From Zhengitettix transpicula (taxonomy: Eukaryota > Arthropoda > Insecta > Orthoptera > Tetrigidae), in the NCBI GenBank assembly GCA_037074705.1, contig CM073591.1, positions 132,501,032 to 132,565,031 on the forward strand: a stretch of 64,000 nt of DNA, written 5' to 3'. Positions 34,290 through 45,275 of this stretch are shown piece after piece. A model generated the notes under the pieces. The model had not been told where the DNA came from and searched no databases. It was given only the letters and a program-made list of their open reading frames with translations. Numbering within the stretch: the stretch's first letter is position 1; each line of letters starts with the position of its first letter. A program made the position numbers and the translations under genes.

Positions 34290-34965
34290 TTACTTGCCTT
34301 TCGATGAAAGGCAATAAATTACTAATTTCTCAAACTGACGTTTCCTGGAAGGGTTCTTATTTTTCAATCCAACCATCAATTATTTCAAAGAAGTGCTACG
34401 GTCTACAATTTATTTGACCAAGCGATTCGCCTTTCACATTCAAGTTTCCATAATAACAACTTAAAAATAGTTTTTACTACTTTTTATCAGGTAGGTATTT
34501 TATCAAGAAATATATAAACACAAGACTGCATAAAATCAAACCTATCAACTTACCCATCGGGTCTTCTGTTATATAAAAAAATATTTACCTATTCCTAAAG
34601 AAATCTTAAATCAATTTAGTTTTTTAAATCGTACTAAATTTATACCATATACAAATAAACCAATTATTTATAATTTATTATAGAAATCTGCAAAGATTAT
34701 ATCAAGAATTTAGACGTATAAAATTTACTGTAAAGAATGCAATGTTTGTTACATAGGAGAAACAAGAAGTGTCATTAAAAATTCGGCTGGATAAAAATAT
34801 GTCTAATTTAAAACAATATTGTAACAAACATACAGTATTTAGTAAACATGTCGACTCAAGTAACCGCAATTTTGATTGGAATATTGAAACGATATTACAT
34901 TCTGAAAATTCAATTGTTCATCCATTAAAGTGTAAAGTGATACAAATAATCTCAATACCGTTTAT
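34290..34965 (+). pseudogene. Penelope-like element, RT end and GIY-YIG
   Basis: Plus-strand pieces in shifting frames give, in order, a WKGSYFSIQPSIISKKC-type and AIRLSHSSFHNNNLKI-type stretch (34350-34480), matching the end of Penelope reverse transcriptase. Then come ECNVCYIGETRS (34718-34767) and, after a frameshift, IRLDKNMSNLKQYCNKH ... FSKHVDSSNRNFDWNIETIL (34775-34900), the GIY-YIG endonuclease. The known Penelope order is RT followed by C-terminal GIY-YIG. At least three frameshifts and several stops show it is dead. The RT catalytic YADD and N-terminal regions are missing upstream. The copy is clearly diverged from those at 29376 and 44660, so more than one lineage is present. Confidence 0.75.
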
Positions 34966-36430
34966 TACTATAATCTCAAATGATCTCTTTGGTCCCTCCT
35001 TTTATGGATATCATTTTATTATATCGTTTTATTAGTTGTTGTTTTTGTAGTTCCACGGATTATGGAAGAAACGAATTATAATTTTGAGAATATAATAACG
35101 TCCCATTAATTTTTTTGTTATAACTAATTCTTGACTGGCTTCTTTGCCATTATATATTATTAATTTAACATTTTCAGTATCATGGAAGACACATACACAC
35201 ATATAATATTCATGTTCTAACCCCACACAAAGAAGTTTGAATGTAATTGGAAGAGTTTCACCTTCGAAAGAACGTTAAATTGGTGCAGTGCTGTTTTATG
35301 GATTTCTATATTTATAAGCACTGGTCTCCACGTGTCAATGTATTCATCACTGGGAAAACCTGTTAACTGAAAACAAAATAAAACTGTTAATTCTGTGTTT
35401 CTCTGGTACATTGAAATAGTGAGTTTCCATTACCACGGCAGGCTTAATACTCCTGTCAATCTCCAAAGGAGAAATCAACCACTATCTGTGTTGGAATAAA
35501 CAGGACTAAGGAACAAAGCTGAAATATAGCTCCGGAACATATAAATCTTAGAACACTGAAAGGCGAAGAAGCCACTATTAATAGGTCGAGCGAAGTGCTT
35601 AAATCTCCACACTTCAAAGCCCTTGATTGAGTACCGGGTACGCCACACTCAACTGTCGATAACAGCAACCCTCAGTACAGCCAGAAGCTCTTCTCTCTCA
35701 AACGTTTACCAAAAGAAATCGAATTCATCAAATTACGGGATGTCGTTAATGTTAAACAATACCTTTTTGTTTGAAAAAATCTTTCCATTTTATTCGAAAC
35801 AAATGAGAAGTGAAGGTCAGTCGCAAATATTAGCCAGCTGAGACAATTGAATCTATTGTATACAATACTTCTTTTAAGACGTTTTATTATTCATTTAGTG
35901 CATTTAGTGCGATATTTGATGAGAAATTCTGGAATTCAACTACTGAATAATTAAATGTTTTCACTGCAATATTTTCACAGTAGTAATTTGTTTAATAGAA
36001 TCATTTTCCATAAATCCTCATGAGAGAAAATCTTCAAGGATGGGGACCCTAATTTACAGAACAGCCTTGAACTATTTTATCTGTATCAAATGATTTAAAT
36101 TAACGAACACTTTAAAGTCAATATAATCTATATTATTTTCACGCCTAAATATTTCAATAATTAAAAATTCCTAATATTGAACGATAATTAAAACCATTGT
36201 AATAAGATTACAAGTTTATGTACAATCAGTTTCAGAGTAGGAGAGGCTGAGTGAATTATTTTTAAGATAACTTTAGAATGCAAATGGGAGCGTTACTCCG
36301 TCCTACGATATTAAATGGAAAATGGTTTAAGAGTAGACTTTTGGGTAAATTTAACCCATTTTCTGGAACTGACAAAGATGATGACTGTAATGTAATTTAA
36401 TTTTATTTATTGTATTAAATGAATCCATAT
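34966..36430. other. Non-coding DNA, nothing recognised
   Basis: Several 60-70 codon frames occur on both strands without domains. CCGGAACATATAAATCTTAG near 35531 weakly resembles the 5' part of the SINE-like retroposon (CCGGAACATACACATCTCAA near 49914) and may be a very old fragment. Confidence 0.4.
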
Positions 36431-36740
36431 CCCATTATTTTAGAGTAACAGGCTACACGAGGGTAATCCACGTGCATACTAGCTTAGGAAAGGGGGGATG
36501 AGGAAGGGTAGAGGAAGGTAGCCAAGGGTTAACTAGGGCCCCCGGGCTGTAGTTTAAGAATCCTAACCGGGATTTTCCTAAAAGTGATGCAGGACTAACC
36601 CTAGAAAACCTGCATAAAGTACGTCGAGCACTTCGTACTTGTCCCATGTTCTTCCGATGGCGGGAGAGGGGTTTACCGAGAATGATTGTTCTCCGGTATC
36701 CGGACTATGTTGCCTGGCTGCTTTATCACGTCTCCAGACC
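36431..36740 (-). mobile_element. SINE-like retroposon, 5'-truncated copy
   Basis: Plus-strand landmarks GTAACAGGCTACACGAGGG, GGTTAACTAGGGCC, GTGATGCAGGAC and CGATGGCGGGAG place it in the family of 49526-50054. It carries a small internal deletion after ATCCACGTG (the CAACTCCCC block is gone) and stops near 36740. The minus-strand frames at 36453-36772 lie inside it. Confidence 0.75.
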
Positions 36741-36779
36741 AAACTCTCGTTTATTTTTCCTGACGCAATCAATTTCAGC

Positions 36780-37001
36780 TAATATTATAAATACATAAAC
36801 GGCCTTAAGTCACAATTTTTTTAAAACTTATTGCAAAATATATATTAAATACACGAAGTTTCGTCCTCTCCGAGGACCTTATCAGGTATTTCGGTTACAA
36901 CCTTGTCACTAAATTTTACGATTGGATTATTTAAAAATTATAAAAAGTGTCAAATCTGACAAGGTCCTATATGATGACGAAACGTCGTGTATTTAATATA
37001 T
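36780..37001. repeat. Palindromic hammerhead-like repeat, split by insertions
   Basis: The left arm (AATATTATAAATACATAAAC at 36781, GGCC, then the minus-strand motif CTGATAAGGTCC ... GGACGAAACTTCGT at 36853-36895) pairs with the right arm (CTGACAAGGTCC ... GACGAAACGTCGTGT, 36956-36990). The right arm is cut at ATAT (36998-37001) by two LTR-like units and resumes at 38875. The right-hand core has CAA in place of NGA. Confidence 0.65.
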
Positions 37002-37832
37002 TGTAATAATCACAAATTTATTTAATTATTCAATTTAAATTAAAATGAACAAATTAAAAGTTTATATGATAGGATTTTAAATTATAACAAGAATTCAAAA
37101 TATAACAAAATTAATTTAATTAAAACAAATTATTATCTCAATTGAAATTTTACAAGTTGGTAAAGTGCCACGGCTTAATTTCAGGGCCGCCTATCGGGCC
37201 CCCAATAATGATAGTTACAAAATGACAATTAAAAACTTACGATGCAAAAAATTCTTGACTTAAATAATTATTGAAATACGAAATTGGACGATAATTATAT
37301 TTACACATTAGGTTTACAATTAATAAAATTCCTTTTTTGTTTACTTTACCATTAGCTGTTCGTCTGGGCTCGATCACACCACAGAAATGCCATATTTCAC
37401 AGAATTTAAGGATGTTTTAGTTTCAAACACAAAGCACTTCCTGCTCTTAACTGTTGATTACCTTGTTTTTTAAAACTTTTATAATTGCATGAATATGACA
37501 ATAGACGGAATACTTCAGACTGTCGACCTGTAATTCCAAAACCCGAGACTTTAATATAATGTCTCCGCTGCCTAATCACACTTGTTCAAATATGGTACCA
37601 GGAACTTTGAATCAGGGACTCCACCAAACACACCTTTCGCCTTCCTGGTCCAAGCTACTCGTGAATATCTCAAGTTCTGTACGTCCCAGTGCTGCCTGAG
37701 GCAACAATGCAACTGTAGCAAGCAAGCATTATAGGCTCCATATTTTTGTAGACAATCCGTATATTTACGCCGCCGATAATGAAAATCGTAAAATTATGTT
37801 TATTAAATAATTACATATTCTTAAATACCACA
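37002..37832 (-). mobile_element. LTR-like unit B1
   Basis: On the minus strand it begins TGTGGTATTTAAG at 37832 and ends at 37002 (plus strand TGTAATAATC), with ATAT at both edges (36998-37001, 37833-37836). It matches 54689-55807 over most of its length: TTACAAGTTGGTAA.GTGCCA near 37150, TTAGCTGTTCGTCTGGGCTCG near 37352, ATGGTACCAGGAACTTTGAA near 37592, and CAGTGCTGCCTGAGGCAA near 37687. No primer-binding-like array is evident here, unlike B2. Confidence 0.65.
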
Positions 37833-37840
37833 ATATATAT

Positions 37841-38874
37841 TGTAGTATTACTACTTTTTACAATTATTTAATTCAACCCAAGCCTCACGTTGAGGTGCTA
37901 ATTTTGTAGTATTCATTATAAAGAAACAATTTAAATCGCCACGTTGAAGCGTCAATTTGTAGTCATTTATTTTTAAATTATCAGAAAATTAAAATTTAAT
38001 GATTGGATTTTTAATTAAAGATCAAAATTTTGACCATACAAATAAATTAATTTATTTAATCAAAGTATTGAAGTTATATTACATTTTAAAATTGACAAAT
38101 ATACCACGGCTAGATCTCAGGGCCGACCATCGGGCCTTCAATAAAGAATATTTATGTTAAACAATTAATTTTACAAAGATTTGTTTAAATTAATTTAAAC
38201 AATCAGTACAATATAAAATAAAAAATCTGAAATCTGAACTCGAAAATTTGACGATAATTTATCATTTACTGGCGGGTTTACAGATAATAAGTTGTGCAGT
38301 TTTACCTTAAAGTTTTTTTGTACCAAGAAATGGGCTCGTACACACACACACACGATTATTAACACTTTAAAGACAGGCCATTATACACTGAATTTAATAG
38401 CTAACACTTTCTGCTTGCCAAGTTTTCTCACAACACTTGCTTCGCTGTTCTCTCCATCAATATCATACTACCATTCTCAAACTTGGGTTATTTACTGGAT
38501 GCAATAACCTGGCTCCCAATAATTGAAGAAATGTCTAACTCGTAACGTCTGGTAGACTCCGAATAACAGTCGGTGTAGTATCGTTGCAGTTATTTATTCA
38601 TAGTCTGCATACCGTAGATCGCTCTGAATATTATAGCCTTGTCTCCACATACACACTTTCTGAAATTTTTTCCTTTCTCTACCGTCTCCTAACACGTGCC
38701 TCCCGTCCGCATTCTCTGAAGCTCTGCGCGCCCCGAAAAATGTATTTCGACAATACCCAGCAAACAGATATTATCACCACATATTCGTGTACACAACTCG
38801 TGTGTTTAGGCCGCCAACAATACAAGTCCAAAATCTTGTTCATTAATTAATTGTTTTTCCTTTTAATTACTACA
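37841..38874 (-). mobile_element. LTR-like unit A2 with two PBS-like repeats
   Basis: On the minus strand it starts TGTAGTAATT at 38874 and ends ...TACTACA at 37841, with ATAT on each side (37837-37840, 38875-38878). It is inserted directly beside B1 in the same ATATATAT. It has two primer-binding-like motifs inside, GCCTCACGTTGAGG (37882-37895) and GCCACGTTGAAGC (37938-37950), each followed by an AATTTTGTAGT-type end. It matches A1 closely. The plus frames at 38292-38507 and 38584-38850 lie inside it. Confidence 0.65.
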
Positions 38875-38945
38875 ATATATATATTTTCAATAAAATTTCT
38901 ATTTTTTTTCTGACTAAAGGTAATTTATTTGTTTATAATATTATA
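38875..38945. repeat. Continuation of split palindrome
   Basis: TTTTTTTTCTGACTAAAGG, then TTTGTTTATAATATTATA, matches the right flank of the palindrome at 12270-12325 (TTTTCTGACTGAATGCC, TTTATTTATAATATTATA). It is the displaced outer right arm of the repeat interrupted at 37001. Confidence 0.55.
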
Positions 38946-39193
38946 ATAAAGTTAGATATTTTTCATCAAATTCACCAATTTCTTGGGAAACATGATTTTT
39001 TTACAACTTGACTTTTACCATCCTTGCTGTGTTATTATTAGAAGAAAGCTTAGCATTTCAAATAATGTTCTGTAATAATACTTAACTAAGCTTTTTATCT
39101 GTAAGTTCTTTTAAATCTGTGATATAAAAAAATAGTTGAATAAATGTTCTCATATATACGAACCCGGATGAAATTTAACGTGTCAGTTCAAAG

Positions 39194-39195
<2 letters not shown>

Positions 39196-39247
<52 letters not shown>
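39196..39247. repeat. (AT)n microsatellite
   Basis: About 25 AT dinucleotides in an unbroken run. Confidence 0.97.
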
Positions 39248-39249
<2 letters not shown>

Positions 39250-39721
39250 TTTCTAATATTATGGTTGCTATTGCAGATAGCTGACGTAAACATCCGGTGA
39301 GGTTCGTAGAAACTAGAAATAAACCTGGTCACTGTTTCAGTGGGTACATCACCTAAATTTCCCAGTGACTCAAATCTTGCATCTCAGTCAGAGGAAGCTA
39401 GTTGTTTCTAGGAAGTGGTTCACGAGTTATCACAGATATCTAGAATTCTATAAACAGGCATTATTCATAATTACGGAACATTCTCCTCTTTTCGTAAACG
39501 GGCCTCTTGATTTTTTACATTTTCGTGACTCATATGTTAGTTAGATGGACTATACGTAGTGGATTCATACAAAATTGTAATTTGTGTTTCAATTTAGAAA
39601 TTAGATTAGTGCATGCGTTTGAAATAATTTTTTTACATATTTAATCAGTACAGCATTAGCTATTATGAAGGAAAAAATAAAATTATTCTACTGCCAGTGT
39701 AATATAATGAATCATTGGCTC
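39248..39721. other. Non-coding DNA, nothing recognised
   Basis: No feature recognised in this interval. Confidence 0.45.
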
Positions 39722-39838
39722 TTGTTTTTTCATACAACTGACGAGAGGAACAAAGTTTCCAGAAAATTTGTCTAGAATTTATATCGCCACTTCATTTTGT
39801 CTGTCATTTGCCTATTTTATCTAATATTTTAATAAGGC
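39722..39838 (+). repeat. Penelope-type terminal repeat fragment
   Basis: The plus strand shows ACTGACGAGAGGAAC, a short loop, GTTTCCAGAAAATTTG, then CTTCATTTTGTCTGTCATTT, CCTATTTTATCTAATATTTT. This is the sense strand of the repeat whose complement is at 11671 and 30088. GGAAC / GTTTCC could form stem II of a hammerhead-like fold with degenerate flanking pairs. Confidence 0.5.
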
Positions 39839-40434
39839 AATATTTAAAATATTTACCTTTTATAAAAATCACGCACTATGACGGAACCAGCAGTAACTTC
39901 ATTTCCCAATTTATTATTCTTGAAAGGGTAGGGAAGGAACGTTGTTGATGTTTGAGATGCGAAATGTTGGGACAGACGGTTTTTATTTCAAGGCAAGTTA
40001 TTCAGTGAAGTAAAGGTTTCACTTTTAGTATTGTTAGACTTGCGGTGACCCAGGGAAATGGAATGGGAGGGTAGATATTAGAAGAAATTCAGTCATCCGT
40101 TATTATCGTATATTCAATTCATTACTTTAGTCGTTAGTTTCAGTTCTTACGACGCAGAGAGAAGGAAGAGTTGATAATAGTGTGTTAAAATGATATCGTG
40201 GCCTTGAAAGACAGTCAGTTGAGTTCAGACGGACAGGAGTGGACACATCTGAGAATAGAGATTTTTTATTAATCACGACATGATAAATTGAAGATGTCCA
40301 GTATCCGAAGAGACGCATCCAGAACATACAACTAGAATAACTAGAATAAAAATCAGCCCAGACGCAAGTCTGCATCGAGCTCTATATATCAGATATTCAT
40401 TTTAAAACGTAAACTTAAAAAAATTGTAACTAAT
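39839..40434. other. Non-coding DNA, nothing recognised
   Basis: An 82-codon minus-strand frame (40127-40375) has no domain. Nothing else recognised. Confidence 0.4.
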
Positions 40435-40585
40435 TACCTAAAGTAGTAGCCAATTAACAAACAAAATTAAGTGATTATATAAATTCCACGCAACATTCCT
40501 GAAATCGTTGTTGATGTCATCAGGCGATTCAAAATCGTAAGAGCTGTAAGAACAACACCACGTGACGAATTCTCTGTAGCTAATA
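40435..40585 (-). repeat. Penelope-type terminal repeat fragment
   Basis: AGTAGTAGCCAATTAACAAAC, AAGTGATTATATAAATTCCA and GATGTCATCAGG, then AAAATCGTAAGAGCTGTAAG, align with 15244-15395 and 44450-44520. On the minus strand CCTGATGAC begins a decayed hammerhead-like segment whose GAAAC has become GGAAT. Confidence 0.5.
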
Positions 40586-41219
40586 CAGGCGTTTTTATAT
40601 TGTCAGTTAATTTGTAACATTCCATGCCACCATTAATCCATGAAAACTCGATTAAATCTAGTTTCTTACGGTAATTTATATTTTAATAACCTTCTTATTA
40701 AACTTTGTATTTTAAATTACCAAATAAATCGTTAGAAGTTCATATTGGATAGAACGTTAATAACACCTAAATCTTGTTTAAATTACGAAGATGCGGTGAC
40801 AAAAACGTTATAAAATTAATGATCGTTTTCTTAACACTTTACCATAAATAATTATATAATTAACTTTATTGGCGTCGTCAATTTTTGAAGTAGTATCAAG
40901 TTCCAGTTGATGTTACGATGGCTTAAATTTACCCTCCTTCGAAATGGTTTAATGGAAACCAAACAAACGTTTATGAAGTACCTCCACCCGGAGACTCTTC
41001 CATCATTAGTATCTCTGATTTAAAATGATATTTCACCGAGTGAGGTGAAATAAATTTCTTATAATAATTTTCTTGAATCGTAACATTTGAAAACAAATGT
41101 TTGTATTCGCACTCAAGTGTATATTTTTTCTATTAAATATTGTCATACTTAGCACTTCAGGTCATTCTTAAAGATAAAACTAGATTGTACAGTTGAGTCG
41201 AAGGTTATTCTGCATAGTT
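40586..41219. other. AT-rich non-coding DNA, nothing recognised
   Basis: No feature recognised in this interval. Confidence 0.45.
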
Positions 41220-41770
41220 CTTCTTTATTTCTGGGTGTGTAAACATTGGTGTCAGGGCTATAGAAGCCAATGAGTTTACGAGTAATTCTGACGTTCACTG
41301 TGTCAGTTAAGTTGGACTTCAGCCCCTAGGTGTGGGTGTGGGGGAGGAAGAGGGTGAAAGGCCGTTACATAAAAGTAATGCGTGAACAACTGATGCATTG
41401 TCGACTCTTGCGTTATGGTAGTCACAGAGTCAATTCTGTAATTTACCATACTGGTAAAGATGTAGATCAGCCCGTATAATTGTGAGGGTGGAAGGGAGTG
41501 AAACAAATTTCCACCTACAATCTATATATACACGTTACTTACGATCCGGAAAGAAACACCAAGGGTTTAACCTCTACGGGTGAGGTTGGATGGGATTGCA
41601 TTTAAAAAAATATTCGTAATCGGTCGTTATTAGCGTCGAATAAAATGTTTTCAGGGTCACTGAATTTGATAGTTATTATTTTAGTTTTTAGTGTCTCATT
41701 TCCACTTCAAAAGACACCCGCACGGTTGGAGGTGGAAGGGTTTTACATAAAAAATAATAAAATGTCCTAC
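41220..41770 (+). mobile_element. Helitron-type element, partial copy
   Basis: Blocks here (AGATCAGCCCGTATAATTG, GGAGTGAAACAAATTTCCAC, ACGTTACTTACGATCC, ATTAGCGTCGAATAAAATG) recur in order within 41796-42989 (GTAGTTGAGCCCCC, GGGTGAAACAAATTTCCG, ATATTACTTACGATCC, ATTAGCGTCGAATGAAATG). It is therefore a diverged partial copy in the same orientation directly upstream. Confidence 0.55.
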
Positions 41771-41795
41771 GCTACAAGTAGCTGTCTCCCACAAA

Positions 41796-42989
41796 TCTCT
41801 CTCTATATAAAAATGAATGTCTGTGTGTCCCCTGTGCGCTCCTAAACCATTCATCCAATTATTATGAAACTTTGGTGAGTTGTTGTTCGCACCCTCGCGA
41901 AAGTTTCTGTCAGGTTAGGAAACTCCTCATGGGTGAACGAGCGCAAAATTTAAAAACATGCTAAAACGGCCGATTTTAGCATCGATTAATTATTTTTCGC
42001 AGTCTGTGTGATTAATACAGATGTTTTTAGTGCATTATTTCAACCCTTAAAGCATCAATAATGGAGGGACGTTACATAAAAATAACGCGAAACAACCGAG
42101 AATGGTGTCAAATTCAGGGTTATAGAAGTGAATGAGTTTATTTCTGACATTAACAATACTGCTTAAGGTGTAGTTGAGCCCCCTTGGAATGGGGCTGGAA
42201 AGGGGTGAAACAAATTTCCGTTTACAATCGTAAATTCGTAAACCAATTTCTACCAAACTTTATACACATATTACTTACGATCCAGGAACAAACACTGGCG
42301 AATTAAGACACACTTACTGCCTCTAGAGAAGGAGAGGGAGGGGGGATGGAATTTAAAAACATCCCTAAACGGCCATTATTAGCGTCGAATGAAATGTTTC
42401 CGCGGTCACTTATTTTGTTAGCGTCATTCTAGAATTTTTACGTGTCTAATTTTCAACTCCAAATGGCAAGGGAGGGAAGCAGCTTCACCGTCCGAGTTGT
42501 GATCGTTGTGGTTTACATAAAATGTAATGCAAAATAGACCGAGATTTTTGTCGAGTAGCTGAATTTATTCTAGCATGAACCACGGCGTTGAAGGAAATTT
42601 TATGGTCGTTGACGAGGAGGTGGGCATGGTTGACAAAAAGCTACCTGTTGAATTTTTTACTCTCTTAAGTTACCCGATGTATCTTGCGGTACGAGGATTT
42701 TATTGAGTTAGTGAGTATATTTCACTCTCTTAATTCGGCGGATTTTTAGACACGGTTGTTTTATGTAGCAGGAGAATTCCAGAGTTGTTAAAGTAGCATC
42801 AGTCATCAACCTGGTTTATTTGAATTTTTTTGCCGAAGTATTAGGTTGAGCAGAGGAACGTGAATTGGTAAATATTCTAAACAGTGACGCTAGTTGAATT
42901 AAATATTTACCAAGAGGTGAGTGTCGAATCAATTCCTTCTCCGAGCTAATTTAAAATAAATACGAGGCCAACGCCGGGCACTCAGATAG
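41796..42989 (+). mobile_element. Helitron-type non-autonomous element
   Basis: It starts TCTCTCTATATAAAAATGAA at 41796, a common Helitron 5' form. A decayed hairpin (GAGGCCAACGCCGGGC, 42964-42979) and then ACTCAGATAG mark its end at about 42989. The body holds two similar internal blocks. No protein-coding Helitron sequence is present; the open frames inside (for example 42047-42256, minus) are incidental. Confidence 0.55.
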
Positions 42990-44439
42990 ATCAGTATTAA
43001 ATGTTACCAATCATAAAAAAAATTATACACAGAAACTTTGATGTGATTTAAATTAAAATTTTATGATTATTAATTAGCATTTTGAATTATATAGAATGTC
43101 AGTTAAATATATCCTATTAAAATGCATTATTACCAGACACCAGACCCTGATGATTTGTATTAAGAATCGGTATCTAGTGGTGAAATCCAGAGACGTACTT
43201 CCTTAAAGTTATCGGCGTTGGATTACTGAGACCAGTGATAACAACAATCGAATCATATTCATTTTCCGATGAACTGAAAGTGTGTTTTGTGCAGCCGAGG
43301 AAGTGACGTTGCTTGTTGAAGCCTGTCTGTGTACTGTGTTAGTAGCGACAAGGTCCTCGCCGTCCTTGAGCACTGAGTCACATCGCGCGCACCTCCCGCT
43401 TCCGCCACTCCTCGTCTGCCTACAAAACATCTTACTGTATTCGGCTGTCTGTTTTCCATCTTCTTTATTCTCCAGAACTGATATTTTTATCCCAAGATGA
43501 ATCTAATTCGTTTTTACGGTTAAGGACTTGCTGAATTATATTAGTGCTGGCTTGTAAGACGGGAAATATTAACCGAGATACATCAGACAGAAACTTATAG
43601 ATATTGGATTTGAAATTTATTGGCAATGGTGGGGTAACAGTATTATTTAGATTTTTCGAGTGTTTCATTGAGTAGAAAGGTGAGCAAGAAAAAGACAGAT
43701 AAGAGAAAACAAAGAAAAGAAAAAACAAAGAAAACAAGAAAAACAGAAAGATGGAGGCAGTGTACAAGAAACAAGTTAGGTTAAAGTGACGACGTGTCTG
43801 AGTGCTATTATCTCCCTGTTCAAAACGTTGGAGTAAATCTCTACATCTATTTCGAAGCTTGAAGACGATCTTTCACGTTCTTGTTTTCTTTGATTTTTAC
43901 TTTTCTGTCCTTTTCTTACTCATCTTCCTACTCCTTTGCCCAGACAATGGAATACCCGAAAAATCGAAATAATAATGTTATAGATCTTGTTAATTTATTG
44001 CGATTCATGAATTTAATTGTTGTAGTCGTTAGCCTAGTTTCAAATCCCGTCACCAGCGACAACTGATGGAGCGTACGAAAGTAAACGTCGACAAAGAATT
44101 ACCAATAAATTCGACCGTATTTGACCTGTGAACTTAGTGAATACAATCTAGTACGAAGAAACTCCGCCAGATTGTAGTTTATACCAGTGGGTGACCAGAA
44201 TTTGAGCTATGTGGTCGTTCCATTGTTCTGTGTTGTGTGACTTGCGAAATTGGCGATGACAGATTTCAGATGGCTTTGTGCAGATCCAGAGAAAAATAAT
44301 GTGACCGTTGAATCTGTGACTGAAGGCCAATCTTTTGGAAGCTCAACATACTTTATGCACGTATGCCTAGAAGGTTACTGTTTTTCTGCGTAGTAGAGTG
44401 GTTTGTCAGTTTTCAGGACACACAACTAATTGCTGTTTT
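42990..44439. other. Non-coding DNA with a purine tract and GC patch
   Basis: 43270-43440 is GC-richer, with overlapping open frames on both strands (43209-43500), but no domain and no convincing splice pair. 43675-43765 is a purine-rich A/G tract. Nothing else recognised. Confidence 0.4.
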
Positions 44440-45205
44440 GAATAAGAAATATAGCCAATTCAGACAAAAAAGTGATAATATAAATACCACACGCCGTTTC
44501 TGGTATCCTTGTCCCTTCGCTCAGGAGCGAAGAAGAACCTAGAGCGACACAACTGCATTTGTGAGTTAACGAAACTCAAAAGCGACGAAAACGCAACGAC
44601 AATGGGATAGCCGAAGGGATATAGGGAGCAACGACAATGGGAAAACAAAAGGTTTACCGTAATAATAAGAACACCTATCAAGGAACATATATCTAATATC
44701 AAACTTCCCATTGATAAAAAAAATCTGTAGTATCCAATCATATCATCAATTCTAAACATACATTTGATTGGCAAAATGCTAAGATTTTAGACATTGAAAC
44801 CAGGTATACAATTCCAGACTCATTTCAGAGATGCTTCACATCAAATCAAACATCACAGCTATTAATGTACAAACAGTCACTATGAAACTCAATAATTACT
44901 ATGATCATGAATAATAAAGATAACCAATTCAGACAAAAAGTGATTATATAAATTTTTCTGAATTGTTTATCTTTCTTATTCATTATTTTCAATCAGACGT
45001 AATTTTTTTTATTTTAATTGCTATAATCCCTCATTATTACGGTAATCCTTCTGTTTTCCCATTGCCATTGCTCCCTTATCCCTCTAGACTCTTCTTCGCA
45101 ATTGAGGGAAGGTACAAGGATCCCAGAAACCTCATGTGGTATTTATATTATTAATTTTTTGTCTGAATTGGCAATCTTTCTTATTCATTATTTTCAACCA
45201 GACGT
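44440..45205. repeat. Inverted Penelope-type terminal repeats around a GIY-YIG piece
   Basis: The left arm AATAAGAAATATAGCCAATT (44444) ... TTTCTGGTATCCTTGTCCCT ... AACGACAATGGGA matches, reversed, the right arm 45050-45180 (CCCATTGCC ... ACAAGGATCCCAGAAACC ... TTTGTCTGAATTGGC). A second nested palindrome, GAATAATAAAGATAACCAAT / GTTTATCTTTCTTATTC, lies at 44910-44990. The Penelope GIY-YIG fragment 44660-44885 is enclosed. This copy links the palindromic repeats to Penelope-like elements. Confidence 0.65.
44660..44885 (+). pseudogene. Penelope-like element GIY-YIG fragment 2
   Basis: The plus strand in shifting frames gives IKEHISNIKLPIDK, SNHIINSKHTFDWQNAKILD and IETRY, nearly identical to 29490-29625. 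A run of seven A in place of fewer (near 44722) shifts the frame. It continues past the point where the 29376 copy is cut, through a short C-terminal tail to a stop near 44886. The N-terminal C-x-x-C/YIG part is missing. The 104-codon minus-strand frame (44460-44774) is an antisense shadow. Confidence 0.7.
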
Positions 45206-45275
45206 AAAATGATTTCATTTTACTTACTGTTTTGTGGAACGTTTTATTCTTGCGGGTTAATGCATTGAGATATAT
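45206..45275. other. Short spacer before LTR-like unit C2
   Basis: Nothing recognised. It ends in ATAT, the target of the next element. Confidence 0.4.

Noticed and set aside
43209..43500. Cys-containing minus-strand frame in a GC patch (GRCARCDSVLKDGEDL)
   Set aside because: It was considered as a LIM or zinc-finger exon, but the cysteine and histidine spacing does not continue and no good splice sites flank it.
44460..44774. 104-codon minus-strand frame
   Set aside because: Antisense to the second Penelope fragment and its terminal repeat.
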